Positions 8,641 through 21,227 are shown, counted from the first letter of the stretch. The stretch is 54,686 nucleotides of DNA from Solobacterium sp. (GCA_017941735.1 JAGAVW010000018.1:1-54686), one strand, 5' to 3'. Translations and numbers: made by a program. Notes: a model not told the origin generated them from the sequence alone.

Positions 8641-9549
8641 TTATTGCGGGTTATCTTCAGGTACGAGGATGATAGAGCGTTTGTTTAAAACTTTTATATT
8701 TACACTTGTATATGTGCCTCCATATTCTCCATCCGTCGTCCAAGCAAAGGGCTTTGTGCTACGTATTTTTAAATGTTTGGTATGGAAAACATGAATATAT
8801 TGATTATCGGTTGCACCAGCAGAAAGAGTCGAGGCAATTTGGACAAGTTCACCAAGATTATCTGGTGCTTTAACTAACAATACTTCAAATTGCCCATCAT
8901 TCAAGGAAGCTGCTTCTAAATATGGCGAGCTCATTCCCGCAACACTTGTCGTATTAGAGATTGCACCAAATATATACTCCCCTTTCCCTTTGAATTCTTC
9001 TGCTTCAATTGTTAAATGAAAACGTTCATTTAAACTATTGGGAAGTGAGATGATTGATTGTAAAAGATAAGCCGCATAGCCAAAGGTATTCTTAAAGTTT
9101 TGATCAGTGGAATAGCTTACTTCTGTAAAAGCACCAAAGGCTGCCACATAATTGAAGTAGGACTGGTTCAATTTACCAATATCATAAACAAATTTCTTAC
9201 CACGATTGATAAGAGGAATTAAATCATCCAATTGATTCGGTAAACGCAGTGTCCGCGCAAAATCATTTGTAGTGCCAGAAGGAATATAGAGAATTGGAAT
9301 ACGTTTGCGCAATTTCGCTAAAGCTCCTACTAAATGCGTCAAGGTTCCATCTCCCCCACAACAAACAATCACATCAAAATACATCTGTTTTGTTAGAATT
9401 GTTTCTGCGGTAATCTCTTGTTTCGGTAAAATAGGATAGACCGTTACTTCACATTCTTCTAAAACAAGGCGCTCAATGATGTCATAGGCTTTTTGTTTGC
9501 CAAAGTTTTGCCCCGCTTTGGGATTGATCAATAATAAAACCTGTTTCAT
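8641..9549 (-). CDS. Diacylglycerol kinase-family lipid kinase (DgkB/YegS type)
   Basis: The protein phosphorylates a lipid alcohol, most likely diacylglycerol, in membrane lipid recycling. The catalytic domain shows LINPKAGQ at residues 7-14, CGGDGTLTHLVGAL with GGDGTL at residues 65-70, and PSGTTNDFARTLRLP, which are the family's nucleotide-binding and catalytic loops. The beta-rich C-terminal half includes the late TDGE motif. The 302-residue length is normal. It starts three bases after the HAD gene stop, so the two are co-transcribed. Confidence 0.9.
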   Translation of the reverse strand: MKQVLLLINPKAGQNFGKQKAYDIIERLVLEECEVTVYPILPKQEITAETILTKQMYFDVIVCCGGDGTLTHLVGALAKLRKRIPILYIPSGTTNDFARTLRLPNQLDDLIPLINRGKKFVYDIGKLNQSYFNYVAAFGAFTEVSYSTDQNFKNTFGYAAYLLQSIISLPNSLNERFHLTIEAEEFKGKGEYIFGAISNTTSVAGMSSPYLEAASLNDGQFEVLLVKAPDNLGELVQIASTLSAGATDNQYIHVFHTKHLKIRSTKPFAWTTDGEYGGTYTSVNIKVLNKRSIILVPEDNPQ

Positions 9550-9552
9550 ACG

Positions 9553-10194
9553 CTAACGCAAATATGGCTCCACTTCTTCTAATGTATGGAAAACTTTATC
9601 ATGACTCTTTTTTAATACTTGATAAGATTGATGTCCACATGCCACTAAAAAACAATCACCCGCTTGAATGGCTTGTGCGGTTTCTAAATCATGGATGGAA
9701 TCACCAATCACAATACAATCTTTCGGATTAACCTTTGCCCCTTTCATCCATCGAACAGCACTTTCTACTTTCGAAGAAGCTAAATCATCCGCAATCCCAA
9801 CAAGCGTCTCAAAATACGAAGAGATATCTAGAATTTCACATTCTTTTTCCAAGGTAGATTGTCGTGTGGCACTGACAATGACATTATGCACACCATTCTT
9901 TTTTGCATACTCTAATAACTCCAAACAACCTGGCACAAGCTTCAAATAAGGAAAACCCGCATCGTATTTCTCATTGAATTCCACTGATAATTCTTCATAG
10001 GATTCTTCTTTAAAATCATATCCAAGAATTCGATAATACTTTTTGACTGGAAAACAAAACATATCGCGATACTCTTCTACTGTATAGCCACTGCGCATAC
10101 CACGCGCTTCTAGCATCTCATTTTCAATGGCTAGGCATAACTCCGTATCATCGACAATCGTTCCATTAAAATCCCAAACTAATGTTTTCATCAT
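9553..10194 (-). CDS. HAD-superfamily hydrolase (phosphoglycolate phosphatase-like)
   Basis: The HAD motifs are DFNGTIVDD near the N-terminus, the Ser/Thr motif in IVSAT and the acidic GDSIHDLETA. Motif I reads DxN instead of DxD; this form also occurs in a recognised HAD subgroup. The cap domain fits small phosphate-monoester substrates, but the substrate is unknown. I chose the ATG at 10194 (or the adjacent one at 10191) because residues before it are low-complexity hydrophobic. No ribosome site is visible, and a TATAGT at 10207-10212 sits about 12 bases upstream, so the leader may be very short. Confidence 0.82.
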   Translation of the reverse strand: MMKTLVWDFNGTIVDDTELCLAIENEMLEARGMRSGYTVEEYRDMFCFPVKKYYRILGYDFKEESYEELSVEFNEKYDAGFPYLKLVPGCLELLEYAKKNGVHNVIVSATRQSTLEKECEILDISSYFETLVGIADDLASSKVESAVRWMKGAKVNPKDCIVIGDSIHDLETAQAIQAGDCFLVACGHQSYQVLKKSHDKVFHTLEEVEPYLR

Positions 10195-10221
10195 GTAAAG
10201 GATACCACTATATGATAAAAA

Positions 10222-10253
10222 GTAAAAATAAAAAAGGACCTCCTTAGAGGTCC
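10222..10253 (-). terminator. Terminator of the fucO unit
   Basis: A 7-bp GC-rich stem (GGACCTC, loop CTTA, GAGGTCC) is followed on the minus strand by a T-rich run of about ten bases. Confidence 0.85.
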
Positions 10254-10259
10254 AAATCA

Positions 10260-11408
10260 TTACATAAGACTTAAGAACATTTCTTTAATGTCTTCAACAG
10301 TAACTGGTCTTGGGTTACCTGGTGTACATGCATCTTTCAAAGCATCTGCAGAAAGTGCATCTACGTCTTCTGGTGGAACAACATCCTTTAAGGACATTAC
10401 AATTCCAACATCTTCCCCAAGTTTCTTAACCGCATCTACCGCTGCTTGACATGCTTCTTCTAGAGGCATCGTATAAGCGCCTTCTACCCCAAAGGCATCT
10501 GCGATATCACGATATTTTTCACCGGAAACGGATGCATTATAAGCCATTACGGTTGGTAATAAGGTAGCACATGCTTTTCCATGTGGCATACCATAATATG
10601 CACTTAATGTATGTGCCATGGAGTGGTCAACACCTAAACCAACATTGGAGAAACCCATACCCGCAATATATTGTGCAAGCGCCATTGCTTCTCTTCCTTC
10701 TGGTTCATTCTTAACCGCACTGCGTAAGTTCTTCGCAATCATACGAATCGCTTTAATATGGAACATATCGGATAATTCCCATGCCCCACCAGTAATATAA
10801 CCTTCAATCGCATGCGTCAAAGCATCCATACCGGTAGCTGCTGTTAAGCTAGCTGGCATAGAGTTCATCATATCGGGATCCACAAATGCGATCACTGGAA
10901 TATCATGTACGTCTACACAAACGAATTTACGTTTGTTTTCTTCATCGGTAATGACATAGTTGATGGTTACTTCTGCGGCTGTACCAGCGGTTGTTGGTAC
11001 CGCAAATATTGGTGTACAAGGATTCTTTGTAGGCGCAACGCCTTCCAAAGAGCGTACATCTTTAAACTCTGGGTTTGTATTGATGATACCGATTGCTTTG
11101 GAGGTATCCATTGCGGAACCACCACCTACCGCAATAATCATATCCGCACCTGATTCTTCAAATGCCTTTACGCCACCTTGTACGTTTTCAATGGTTGGGT
11201 TTGCTTGAATATTTGAATATACTTCAAATGGTATACCCGCTTCTTCTAATAGCTTTGTCACTTTTTGCGTAACACCAAACTCCAATAAACCTGGATCAGT
11301 TGCGACAAAGGCTTTTTTAAAGCCACGTGCCTTGAATTCTGTCACAATCTCTTTAATTGCACCAGAACCATGATAAGATGTTTCGTTTAAAATGAATCGA
11401 TTTGCCAT
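10260..11408 (-). CDS. fucO: Iron-containing alcohol dehydrogenase, lactaldehyde reductase-like
   Basis: This group III NAD-dependent dehydrogenase is closest to FucO, which interconverts lactaldehyde and 1,2-propanediol. NAD-binding AVGGGSAMDTSKAI is at about residues 93-106. The iron ligands are D195, H199, H262 and H276 (TGMDALTHA, GVDHSMAH, GMPHGKA), each one position from the E. coli FucO numbering. The 382-residue length matches. No fucose or rhamnose genes are nearby, so the physiological substrate could be another aldehyde. It ends the unit that begins with the LUD gene. Confidence 0.88.
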   Translation of the reverse strand: MANRFILNETSYHGSGAIKEIVTEFKARGFKKAFVATDPGLLEFGVTQKVTKLLEEAGIPFEVYSNIQANPTIENVQGGVKAFEESGADMIIAVGGGSAMDTSKAIGIINTNPEFKDVRSLEGVAPTKNPCTPIFAVPTTAGTAAEVTINYVITDEENKRKFVCVDVHDIPVIAFVDPDMMNSMPASLTAATGMDALTHAIEGYITGGAWELSDMFHIKAIRMIAKNLRSAVKNEPEGREAMALAQYIAGMGFSNVGLGVDHSMAHTLSAYYGMPHGKACATLLPTVMAYNASVSGEKYRDIADAFGVEGAYTMPLEEACQAAVDAVKKLGEDVGIVMSLKDVVPPEDVDALSADALKDACTPGNPRPVTVEDIKEMFLSLM

Positions 11409-11438
11409 GTTTTTTCCTCCTTAGACGTTTGATTCTTT

Positions 11439-11930
11439 TTAACTCTTTTTCATGCGGACATATTTACGTCCGATTTTATCTTTTAATAGGGCACGAACTC
11501 TTTCTTCATCCTTTTTCTCAAATGGAACTTGTACGTTATATTCTCCAGATTTTCTTTCTTTTCCATCATCCACAATAAAGTATGCGGAAAAGTCTTTTTT
11601 ATTCTCACGGAAATCATACCCAACAATACTCTTGTAAGGATAAAAACGACCAAAGGAAGAAACCCCTTCTTCACCAATCCCATCTCTTGTGAAAATGAAT
11701 AGAATAATCACAACAAAAGTCACGATAGCACGCACAATATCAATAGGCTCATGCATCGTAATAAGAGAAAGTACCGACAAGATACCACATACCAAAAAAA
11801 GAATACGACTAAAATTCCACATACGGTCATAAATCGTAATCTTATCGCGGGTACGGAAAAAACCAATTCCTACCCATACACCAATCGCAAGAAACATTGC
11901 GATAATAATATAATTTGAAATATCTCCCAT
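11439..11930 (-). CDS. Small membrane protein of unknown function
   Basis: The 163-residue product has about three hydrophobic segments in its first 90 residues and a polar, basic C-terminal half containing FYPYKSIVGYDFRENK and ending in VRMKKS. The architecture resembles DUF5673-type membrane proteins, but I cannot assign it with certainty. The ATG at 11930 lies five bases after an AAGGAG; a GTG two codons upstream overlaps that site and is unlikely. It sits between the LUD gene and fucO with short gaps, which suggests one transcript. Confidence 0.75.
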   Translation of the reverse strand: MGDISNYIIIAMFLAIGVWVGIGFFRTRDKITIYDRMWNFSRILFLVCGILSVLSLITMHEPIDIVRAIVTFVVIILFIFTRDGIGEEGVSSFGRFYPYKSIVGYDFRENKKDFSAYFIVDDGKERKSGEYNVQVPFEKKDEERVRALLKDKIGRKYVRMKKS

Positions 11931-11939
11931 ATTCACTCC

Positions 11940-12572
11940 TTAATAACCATAAACGCCATTCACAAATAGCACATGGATACGCTCTTTTATGCCACTGCGT
12001 CTAGTGACAACAAATTGATTACAAATCGTACGTTCTTTATTACAATGCACACACTCCCCAAATTCCACACATGGATTACCTGTATTAAGGCGAGTATTAT
12101 TTGCGGGTGCCGCAATGCATTCATTACGCTTAATTGCTTCCTCTAAATCCTTCACAAGCTTATTCACACCAACAATGACATAGACCTTATTAGGCCCATA
12201 AATTAATGGCGCAACACGTGAACCATGTCCATCCACGTTATACAACATGCCATCCATTGTGATTGCTTGGGAAGAAGTAAACATCACATCCGCATTAAAA
12301 ACTTGATGATGCACCGCATCTTTATCATCGGTATGATAGCGATCAAAGAAAGTATAATCTTCATTTCCAGTAATCCAATCCATAACCCCTGTTTCAAAAA
12401 GGGTCATCGAACCACCTACCCCAATTGTACTTCCTTTTGCCACATGTTCTTTTAAATAAGCGAGTAAGTCTTCTTTGGTTTCAAAGAAGTCTGCTCCAAA
12501 ATTATTTTGTCTTAATTTTGTGATTGTTTTTTCTACTTGTTTTCGAATAATATGTTCTGTATTTTGGTCCAT
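11940..12572 (-). CDS. LUD-domain (DUF162) protein, LutC/YkgG-like
   Basis: The 210-residue protein belongs to the LUD family, whose members include subunits of the LutABC lactate-utilisation complex. IGVGGSMTLFETG, FTSSQAITMDG and VYVIVGVNKLVKDLEEA are family motifs. A C-terminal cluster of four cysteines (GNPCVEFGECVHCNKERTIC) looks like a metal-binding or Fe-S element. No lutA or lutB is nearby. I chose the ATG at 12572, seven bases after a GAGG. It is the first gene of a likely three-gene unit with the small membrane protein and fucO. Confidence 0.85.
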   Translation of the reverse strand: MDQNTEHIIRKQVEKTITKLRQNNFGADFFETKEDLLAYLKEHVAKGSTIGVGGSMTLFETGVMDWITGNEDYTFFDRYHTDDKDAVHHQVFNADVMFTSSQAITMDGMLYNVDGHGSRVAPLIYGPNKVYVIVGVNKLVKDLEEAIKRNECIAAPANNTRLNTGNPCVEFGECVHCNKERTICNQFVVTRRSGIKERIHVLFVNGVYGY

Positions 12573-12594
12573 ATTAATACCTCTACCACTATGT

Positions 12595-12603
12595 ATTATA
12601 CCA
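12595..12603 (-). promoter_or_regulatory. Extended -10 promoter of the LUD-fucO unit
   Basis: TATAAT at 12595-12600 on the minus strand is preceded by TGG, the extended -10 form. It starts just after the U-run of the clpB terminator. Confidence 0.6.
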
Positions 12604-12605
12604 CG

Positions 12606-12646
12606 CAAAAAAAGAAACAACGCTATCCGAAGATAGCGTGTTTCTT
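12606..12646 (-). terminator. Terminator of the hrcA-clpB heat-shock operon
   Basis: A strong stem (ACGCTATC, CGAA tetraloop, GATAGCGT), extended by AAGAAAC/GTTTCTT, is followed on the minus strand by a run of seven T. Confidence 0.9.
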
Positions 12647-15212
12647 ATGCTAAAGGTTTCTGTACGCGGACGACATAACCATCTTCATCTGCATCGACTT
12701 CGATGGTTCGTCCTTCAATATCTGGCTCTTCTAAGATGGTTTTCGCTACCAATGTTTCTATCTCACGTTGAATGTGTCGTTTCATTGGTCGTGCCCCAAA
12801 TTCTTCGTCTGCGCCAAGTTCTACAATTCGTGCCTTTGCTGCATCCGTAATCACAAGTTCAATATCTTTTTGTGCTAAACGTGCACGCAATTGATTTAAG
12901 AATTTATCCGCAATCAACTTCATGATGTTATTATCGAGCGAATTGAAGACAATAATTTCATCAATACGGTTGATAAATTCTGGTTTAAAGAAGCGTTGGA
13001 CTTCCTCTAGATAATGCGCATGACGTGCTACTTGGTCTACTTCAAAGGCATATTCAGCACCTAGATTACTCGTCATGATGATAATGGTATTTTTAAAGTC
13101 TACCGTTACACCTTTGGAGTCAGTAATCCGTCCGTCATCCATCACTTGTAATAAGACATTAAAGACATCTGGATGTGCTTTTTCAATCTCATCTAATAAG
13201 ACAATGGAATATGGATTACGACGAATCGCTTCGGTGAGTTGTCCACCCTCGTCATAGCCGACATATCCTGGAGGCGCTCCAATTAAACGCGAAACACTAA
13301 ACTTCTCCATGTATTCCGACATATCAATACGCACAATCTTATTCTCATCATCGAACAATTGTTCCGCTAATGCCTTTGCGACTTCCGTTTTCCCAACCCC
13401 GGTTGGCCCTAGGAATAAGAACGAACCAAGAGGACGATTTTCGTCTTGAATTTGTGCTTTTGAACGCATAATCGCATCCGAGACAAGATGTAATGCTTCT
13501 TCTTGTCCAATGACCCTCGCACGCAATGCATCAGGTAAATGAAGAATCTTTTGACGTTCCGTACTCATGAGTCGTGAAACTTCAATATGCGTCCAGCGTG
13601 ATACAATCTTCGCAATCATATCTTCATCCACTTCTTGTTGGATCATCGCATCTTTACCATCTTCAAGATTGCTTTCTTGAATCTTCTTTTCTAGATTTGG
13701 AATCGTATCGTATTTGAGCTTAGCGGCCTTTTCATAATCCGCATCATTTTGCGCTTGGGTGAGCTGTAAACGAGCGGTTTCAAGGTCTGCTTTATAAGTT
13801 TTAACCGCATCCAATTCCGCTTTCTCATTTTGCCATTTCGTAAACTTGGCTTCTTTTTCTTCCTTTAAGTTTGCGAGTTCTTTTTCAATGGCTTCTTTAC
13901 GCTCTAATGTCTTGTAGTCTTCTTCCCCTTTTAAGGAAGTTTCTTCAATTTCAAGCGTCATGATTTTACGATTTAATTCATCCAAATCAGCAGGCATGGA
14001 ATCCATTTCGACACGGATACATGCGCAAGCTTCATCAATTAAATCGATGGCTTTATCTGGTAAATAACGGTCGGTAATATAGCGATTGGATAAAGTAGCT
14101 GCTGCTACAATCGCTTCATCTTTGATTTCCACCCCGTGATGGCTTTCGAAACGATCTTTTAAACCACGTAAAATAGAAATCGTATCTTCCACACTTGGCT
14201 CTTCCACCATAATCTTTTGGAAACGACGCTCTAAAGCACGGTCTTTTTCAATATACTTACGATATTCATCAAAGGTTGTTGCACCAATACACTTGAGTTC
14301 GCCACGCGCGAGCATTGGCTTTAATAAATTGGCTGCATCCATGCTACCTTCGCTTTTTCCAGCTCCAACTAGATTATGTAATTCATCGATAAACAGAATG
14401 ATATTTCCATCTGCTTTTTTGACTTCATTCAATACGCCTTTTAAGCGCTCTTCAAATTCCCCACGATATTTCGCTCCTGCAATTAAGGCACCCATATCGA
14501 GTTCGATTAATCGCTTATCATTTAATCCAAGTGGTACATCTCCCTGCATGATACGCCACGCAAGGCCTTCGACGATTGCGGTTTTCCCAACCCCTGGTTC
14601 CCCAATTAATACAGGGTTATTCTTTGTCTTACGCGAAAGAATCTCAATCACACGACGAATTTCTTCATCCCGTCCAATGACGGGGTCAATCTTGCCATCT
14701 TTGACATCTTGAACTAAATCATGTCCATATTTTTGTAGTGCATCAAGTTGGCTTTCATTTGTCTTTTCATCCATCTTTACACCACCTCTTCTTTCTTCTT
14801 CTGCTTGTTTTAATTGTTTAACATTGAATCCAAAGCGCTTCATTAAATCCAGCACAACAGCTGCCTTGGTTTGGAAAATACCGATTAAAAACGCCCCGGT
14901 ACTCATATAGGTATCCTGTTGTGACTTCATGTAATCTAAGCCTTTTGAATACCCTTCGATCACATAACGTGAAACATCTGGTTGGCTTGCGCCAGAACTG
15001 GATGGCAATTTTTCCATATAGGATTCGACAATTGCTTTGAATGCTTGTTTATCAATATTTAAACGCATCCAAATCCCATCCAAACCATCTTCTTCCACCA
15101 TCGCAAGTAAGATATGTTCAATTGTTACTTCGCTATGATGGTTTTCTTGTGCCTTGCTTAAAGCACGCATGATAATTGCCTGTAAGGCTTCTGTCATTTG
15201 TTCAATATTCAT
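12645..15212 (-). CDS. clpB: ATP-dependent disaggregase ClpB
   Basis: ClpB is a hexameric AAA+ machine that pulls proteins out of aggregates together with DnaK. The product has an N-terminal double Clp-N domain, AAA1 with Walker [10 protein letters not shown] and VGAGK, a coiled-coil middle domain (roughly residues 400-530) and AAA2 with [31 protein letters not shown] and a LLDEIEKAH Walker B. The 855-residue length is typical. The ATG at 15212 is eight bases from an AGGAGG. Its place as last gene of the hrcA operon puts it under CIRCE control. Confidence 0.97.
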   Translation of the reverse strand: MNIEQMTEALQAIIMRALSKAQENHHSEVTIEHILLAMVEEDGLDGIWMRLNIDKQAFKAIVESYMEKLPSSSGASQPDVSRYVIEGYSKGLDYMKSQQDTYMSTGAFLIGIFQTKAAVVLDLMKRFGFNVKQLKQAEEERRGGVKMDEKTNESQLDALQKYGHDLVQDVKDGKIDPVIGRDEEIRRVIEILSRKTKNNPVLIGEPGVGKTAIVEGLAWRIMQGDVPLGLNDKRLIELDMGALIAGAKYRGEFEERLKGVLNEVKKADGNIILFIDELHNLVGAGKSEGSMDAANLLKPMLARGELKCIGATTFDEYRKYIEKDRALERRFQKIMVEEPSVEDTISILRGLKDRFESHHGVEIKDEAIVAAATLSNRYITDRYLPDKAIDLIDEACACIRVEMDSMPADLDELNRKIMTLEIEETSLKGEEDYKTLERKEAIEKELANLKEEKEAKFTKWQNEKAELDAVKTYKADLETARLQLTQAQNDADYEKAAKLKYDTIPNLEKKIQESNLEDGKDAMIQQEVDEDMIAKIVSRWTHIEVSRLMSTERQKILHLPDALRARVIGQEEALHLVSDAIMRSKAQIQDENRPLGSFLFLGPTGVGKTEVAKALAEQLFDDENKIVRIDMSEYMEKFSVSRLIGAPPGYVGYDEGGQLTEAIRRNPYSIVLLDEIEKAHPDVFNVLLQVMDDGRITDSKGVTVDFKNTIIIMTSNLGAEYAFEVDQVARHAHYLEEVQRFFKPEFINRIDEIIVFNSLDNNIMKLIADKFLNQLRARLAQKDIELVITDAAKARIVELGADEEFGARPMKRHIQREIETLVAKTILEEPDIEGRTIEVDADEDGYVVRVQKPLA

Positions 15213-15238
15213 AAACTTCACCTCCTATCGTGGCGAAT

Positions 15239-16381
15239 TTATAATTTAAATTGCTTCTTAAAACGTTTCCAAAGAGTTTCTTTTCCCGTTTCTTCTTGCA
15301 GTTTTTGTAATTCTTTATAGAGTTCTTTTTCTCTTGCTGTTAACTTCTTATCTACTTCAATATGAATGGAACAAAGTTGATCCCCTGTTTTTCCTGTACG
15401 TAAGGATGGGATGCCCTTTCCTTTTAAACGCATGACAGTACCTTCTTGGGTGCCAGCAGGAATCTTCATCGCCACTTCCCCGTGAATGGTTGGTACATCA
15501 ATTGTTGTGCCAAGGGTTGCATCAACAGCTGTAATTGGAATCTCTAAGATAATGTTGTTTCCTTCACGCAAGAACTTTTCATGTGGTTTGATATGAACTT
15601 CCACATATAAGTCTCCATTTGGCCCACCATTACTACCATGTTGGCCTTTTCCTTGGACACGCAAACTTTGTCCATCTTCAATTCCAGCTGGAATCTTTAC
15701 AGAAACAATCTGCTTCTTTGTTTGATAACCTTTGCCACGGCATTCTGGACAAATCTTGCGAATTCGTTTCCCTGTTCCTTGACAATCGGGACATACGCCT
15801 TGGGTTTGGAAGACCCCAAAAGCAGTCCGTTGTTGAGAGATTACCGTACCTGCCCCACGACAAGTACTACAGGTTTCGATATCGCTTGGACTATCCGCCC
15901 CACTGCCATGGCAATGTGGACAGGATTCATCCACATCCAAATCCAAATCCACTGTTTCTCCAAAACATGCATTAATGAAATCGATATTGACACGCATCAT
16001 TCGATCTGCACCACGGGTTGGACCGTTGCTGCGTCTTGTACTCCCGCCACGCGAGCCAAACATATCGGACATACCTCCTCCAAAGAAGGAAGAGAAAATA
16101 TCATTCAAATCATCAAAACCAGCGGAAGAATAACTGCCAAATCCACCTGCTTGTGGATCAACACCCGCAAAACCGAATTGATCATAATTCTGACGTTTTG
16201 TTGGATCACTTAATACTTCATAAGCTTCATTGATTTCTTTAAACTTTTCCGGTGCATCTTTATCGTGATTCACATCCGGGTGATATTTCTTTGCCAAAGA
16301 GCGATATGCCTTCTTAATATCACTTTCACTTGCGCTTCTGGATACACCTAGCACTTCATAATAATCGCGTTTGTCAGCCAT
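15239..16381 (-). CDS. dnaJ: Chaperone protein DnaJ
   Basis: DnaJ delivers clients to DnaK and stimulates its ATPase. The J domain shows the HPD motif in [10 protein letters not shown], followed by a Gly/Phe-rich linker and four zinc repeats ([32 protein letters not shown]), so it is a full type I DnaJ of 380 residues. The zinc fingers and C-terminal substrate-binding domains look intact. It lies 26 bases before clpB and 12 bases after the deacetylase gene. Confidence 0.97.
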   Translation of the reverse strand: MADKRDYYEVLGVSRSASESDIKKAYRSLAKKYHPDVNHDKDAPEKFKEINEAYEVLSDPTKRQNYDQFGFAGVDPQAGGFGSYSSAGFDDLNDIFSSFFGGGMSDMFGSRGGSTRRSNGPTRGADRMMRVNIDFINACFGETVDLDLDVDESCPHCHGSGADSPSDIETCSTCRGAGTVISQQRTAFGVFQTQGVCPDCQGTGKRIRKICPECRGKGYQTKKQIVSVKIPAGIEDGQSLRVQGKGQHGSNGGPNGDLYVEVHIKPHEKFLREGNNIILEIPITAVDATLGTTIDVPTIHGEVAMKIPAGTQEGTVMRLKGKGIPSLRTGKTGDQLCSIHIEVDKKLTAREKELYKELQKLQEETGKETLWKRFKKQFKL

Positions 16382-16393
16382 ATGCGCTCCTTT

Positions 16394-17653
16394 CTATCGA
16401 ATTCGATTAATCCAAGCCTCTAATGAATTGCCACCATGCACACGCACGCGTGGTAACGCTAATAAGTTCATACCTGGACGAATCCATCCATCTTCTGTTG
16501 TAAAGGCAAGCTTTGCGCCTCCTTCTTTGACGATTTCTATCGCATGCTCATTGTAGTCGCCAAATGGATAACAATAGACAAAACCACCATCCACATAATC
16601 AAATGCTTGTTTGGTATCTTCGACACCTGTTGCATGATCCACGCATAAGATGCGTCCCCCATGTCCCATTCCTTCGCATCCACCTTGATGCATTAAGAAA
16701 CTATGCGACTGTAGTTCTAAACCATCTTCACGCATTTCCCAAAAATCATAAGACATCGTAGGGTCTTCCCATCCACAGATGAGGAATAAGGTTGCATTTG
16801 CTCCATACTTTTGAAAAATGGGATATGCAACACGATGCACGGATGGATCACCATCATCGATCGTAATTGCCACACTGTGCAAAGGTATATTTGCTCGATT
16901 TTGCATGAAGTATAAAACTTCACGCATGGTTAATGTAGCATAACCATTTTCTTTTAAATAACCTAAGTGTGCATCAAGCTCTTTTGCTTCCACATAGTTC
17001 CCATCGACACGGGATTCTCCTTGGGATTCATCGTAGAAGAAATGATACATAAGGACAGGAATTTCACTTCCCTTTTCACCGATTGAGATAACATCATTAC
17101 TTGTTTCACTCGCAACTTCCTCTTGCTTAATGTAATAGATGCCATTTTGAAAGAGAATTCCATATCGCAAATCTTCGCTATTTGGTATGACATAGACTGG
17201 ATACGTTGTTTCTCCATGAAGTTCTACCAATACTTGACCTTGTTCATTTTCAATGTGATACATCTCTTTCGTTGTCAATTCACTTCCATAAGGTAATAGA
17301 TGTGTTTGATTTTTAAACCAACGATCACATGTGGCTAACGCTTCCCCTTCTAGATACAAGTCTGTTCCAGAAATACGAACATAATTGCCGATTGCTTCTG
17401 CTGCCATATCAAAGTAGTTGCCTTGGTATGCCATTCCACTTTGTTGTGGTTTTCCATCTACCATTGTGTAAATTGGAGCATCCCTTTGCAGTTGAATTTT
17501 AGTTTGATAGAAACTGGAATAGTCTTTTACTTCTTCTACGACTTCCTCTTGCGGATGATTTTCCGCTTGGGGAAGCATTGTTTCTTCTTGTTGCTTACAC
17601 CCACTTAGTAACAGTAGACAAGTACCCACAATTAGGAATACTTGTCTACTCAT
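16394..17653 (-). CDS. Lipoprotein polysaccharide deacetylase, inserted between dnaK and dnaJ
   Basis: This predicted surface lipoprotein removes acyl groups from a polysaccharide. Starting at the ATG at 17653 the protein has 419 residues, with a signal sequence ending in LLLLSGC, so the lipidated cysteine is residue 19. A charged stretch and an uncharacterised beta-rich region (about residues 50-180) precede the NodB domain: VLMYHFF, ITIDDGD with the catalytic Asp, and SHSFLMH. The His pair spacing HSxxxH resembles PgaB/IcaB enzymes rather than PgdA. The ribosome site is AAGGGG. It begins 10 bases after the dnaK stop and ends 12 bases before dnaJ, so it should be heat-inducible. Its substrate is unknown. 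Confidence 0.9.
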   Translation of the reverse strand: MSRQVFLIVGTCLLLLSGCKQQEETMLPQAENHPQEEVVEEVKDYSSFYQTKIQLQRDAPIYTMVDGKPQQSGMAYQGNYFDMAAEAIGNYVRISGTDLYLEGEALATCDRWFKNQTHLLPYGSELTTKEMYHIENEQGQVLVELHGETTYPVYVIPNSEDLRYGILFQNGIYYIKQEEVASETSNDVISIGEKGSEIPVLMYHFFYDESQGESRVDGNYVEAKELDAHLGYLKENGYATLTMREVLYFMQNRANIPLHSVAITIDDGDPSVHRVAYPIFQKYGANATLFLICGWEDPTMSYDFWEMREDGLELQSHSFLMHQGGCEGMGHGGRILCVDHATGVEDTKQAFDYVDGGFVYCYPFGDYNEHAIEIVKEGGAKLAFTTEDGWIRPGMNLLALPRVRVHGGNSLEAWINRIR

Positions 17654-17663
17654 CCGCCCCTTA

Positions 17664-20062
<2,399 letters not shown>

Positions 20063-20070
<8 letters not shown>

Positions 20071-21094
20071 TCTCCTCACCACCTATCGAAAAATACATCT
20101 TTTCAATCATTTGCGCTGCATAGTTAATCATCGCTACGATACGGTCATAATTCATTCGGCTTGGTCCGACGACCATCAACTGTCCAGAATCATGCTCATT
20201 TACCCGGAAGGTTGAACGGATAATCGCAACATCATTGAGCCAAGTTAATTCCGCACCGCGATTGGTCGTAACCGCAACAGCTCTTTCTTGATTTCCAATA
20301 TCACGCCAGACCGTTGAATCATCTAGCATACGCATCAATTCTTTTAACTTATCAATGTCTTCAAATTCTGGTTGATATAACATACGATCTTTTCCAGAAA
20401 AATAGACGTTCTCACTCGCAAACTTGATGAATGCCTGTACAAAGGCGGTAAACAACATGTCATGACGTTGCACTTGCGAAGCAAACTCTGGCTTCAATTG
20501 TTCCATGTGCTCGACAAGTTCGCTAATCTTAACGCCATGTAACTTGGAGTTTAAGATTTCCGTACAGCTTTCAATGTCTTTAAGTGAGACCACATCATCG
20601 AAGTGGAAACTTCTTGTTTCCGTATGTCCTGTATCTGTGATAAACACACACACCGCATTACGCGCATCCACCGGGAAAATCTTGATGTGTTGTAAGCGTT
20701 GCTCTGAACTATCTGGGCCAATTGCACCGGTAGTAAGATTCGTCATTTCGGAAAGAATATTACAACTTGCTTGGATTGCCTCTTCCATATTCATATTGGA
20801 AGCTTCAAAGGCATTTCGGATTGCTACTTCCATCTTTTTATCTAAGGAAGAATCATTTAACATGTTCTCACAATAGAACTTATATCCAAGCGTGCTCGGT
20901 ACACGGCCACTGGAAGTATGGGTCTTTTCTAAATACCCCATCTCTTCTAGCACTTGCATATCATTTCGTATCGTTGCACTTGAATACGGCAATTTGTACT
21001 TCTGTTGCAACGTCTTGGACCCTACAGGTTCAGCGGTCCGGATATACTCGTCCACTATGGCTTTAAAGATTTCAATTCGTCTAGGTGTTAGCAC
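20063..21094 (-). CDS. hrcA: Heat-inducible transcription repressor HrcA
   Basis: HrcA represses class I heat-shock genes by binding CIRCE, with folding assisted by GroEL. The N-terminal winged helix includes PVGSKTLQQKYKLPYSSATIRNDM and a following GYLEKTHTSSGRVPS, followed by the GAF-like and dimerisation regions. The 343 residues are typical. The GTG start at 21094 is eight bases after a GGAGG. It lies downstream of a near-consensus CIRCE and is the first gene of the operon, so it is autoregulated. A second CIRCE lies before hsp20 at 32622-32648. Confidence 0.97.
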
Positions 21095-21137
21095 TTTGAC
21101 CGCCTCCTTTTTAGCATTCTAATTGCCTGACTGCTAA

Positions 21138-21166
21138 TAGTATACCCCCTCATTTTAGCACTGTCA
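21138..21166 (-). promoter_or_regulatory. Promoter of the hrcA operon
   Basis: On the minus strand the boxes are TTGACA (21161-21166) and TATACT (21138-21143) with a 17-base gap. The perfect -35 box falls inside CIRCE, so bound HrcA would block polymerase directly. Confidence 0.9.
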
Positions 21167-21180
21167 ATACCAGTGTGCTA
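21154..21180. promoter_or_regulatory. CIRCE operator of the hrcA operon
   Basis: The 9-9-9 element has left arm TTAGCACTG, right arm GTGTGCTAA and a 9-base spacer. It differs from the consensus TTAGCACTC/GAGTGCTAA at one position in each arm. The promoter -35 box lies across the spacer edge. Confidence 0.92.
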
Positions 21181-21191
21181 AATTCTAAATA

Positions 21192-21216
21192 ATCAAAAAA
21201 GGTAGGCAAAGCCTAC
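21192..21216 (-). terminator. Terminator of the GntR-ABC-winged-helix operon
   Basis: A 7-bp GC-rich stem (GGTAGGC, loop AAA, GCCTACC) is followed on the minus strand by a T run. It separates the ABC operon from the CIRCE promoter. Confidence 0.88.
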
Positions 21217-21227
21217 CCTGTTTCTAC

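Noticed and set aside
10236..10253. AAGGAGG in the hairpin before the HAD gene, considered as a ribosome site
   Set aside because: It lies more than 40 bases from the ATG at 10194 and forms part of the fucO terminator stem.
15638..16213. Long open frame (191 residues) on the plus strand inside dnaJ
   Set aside because: It is antisense to a clear dnaJ gene and has no family-like motifs or ribosome site.
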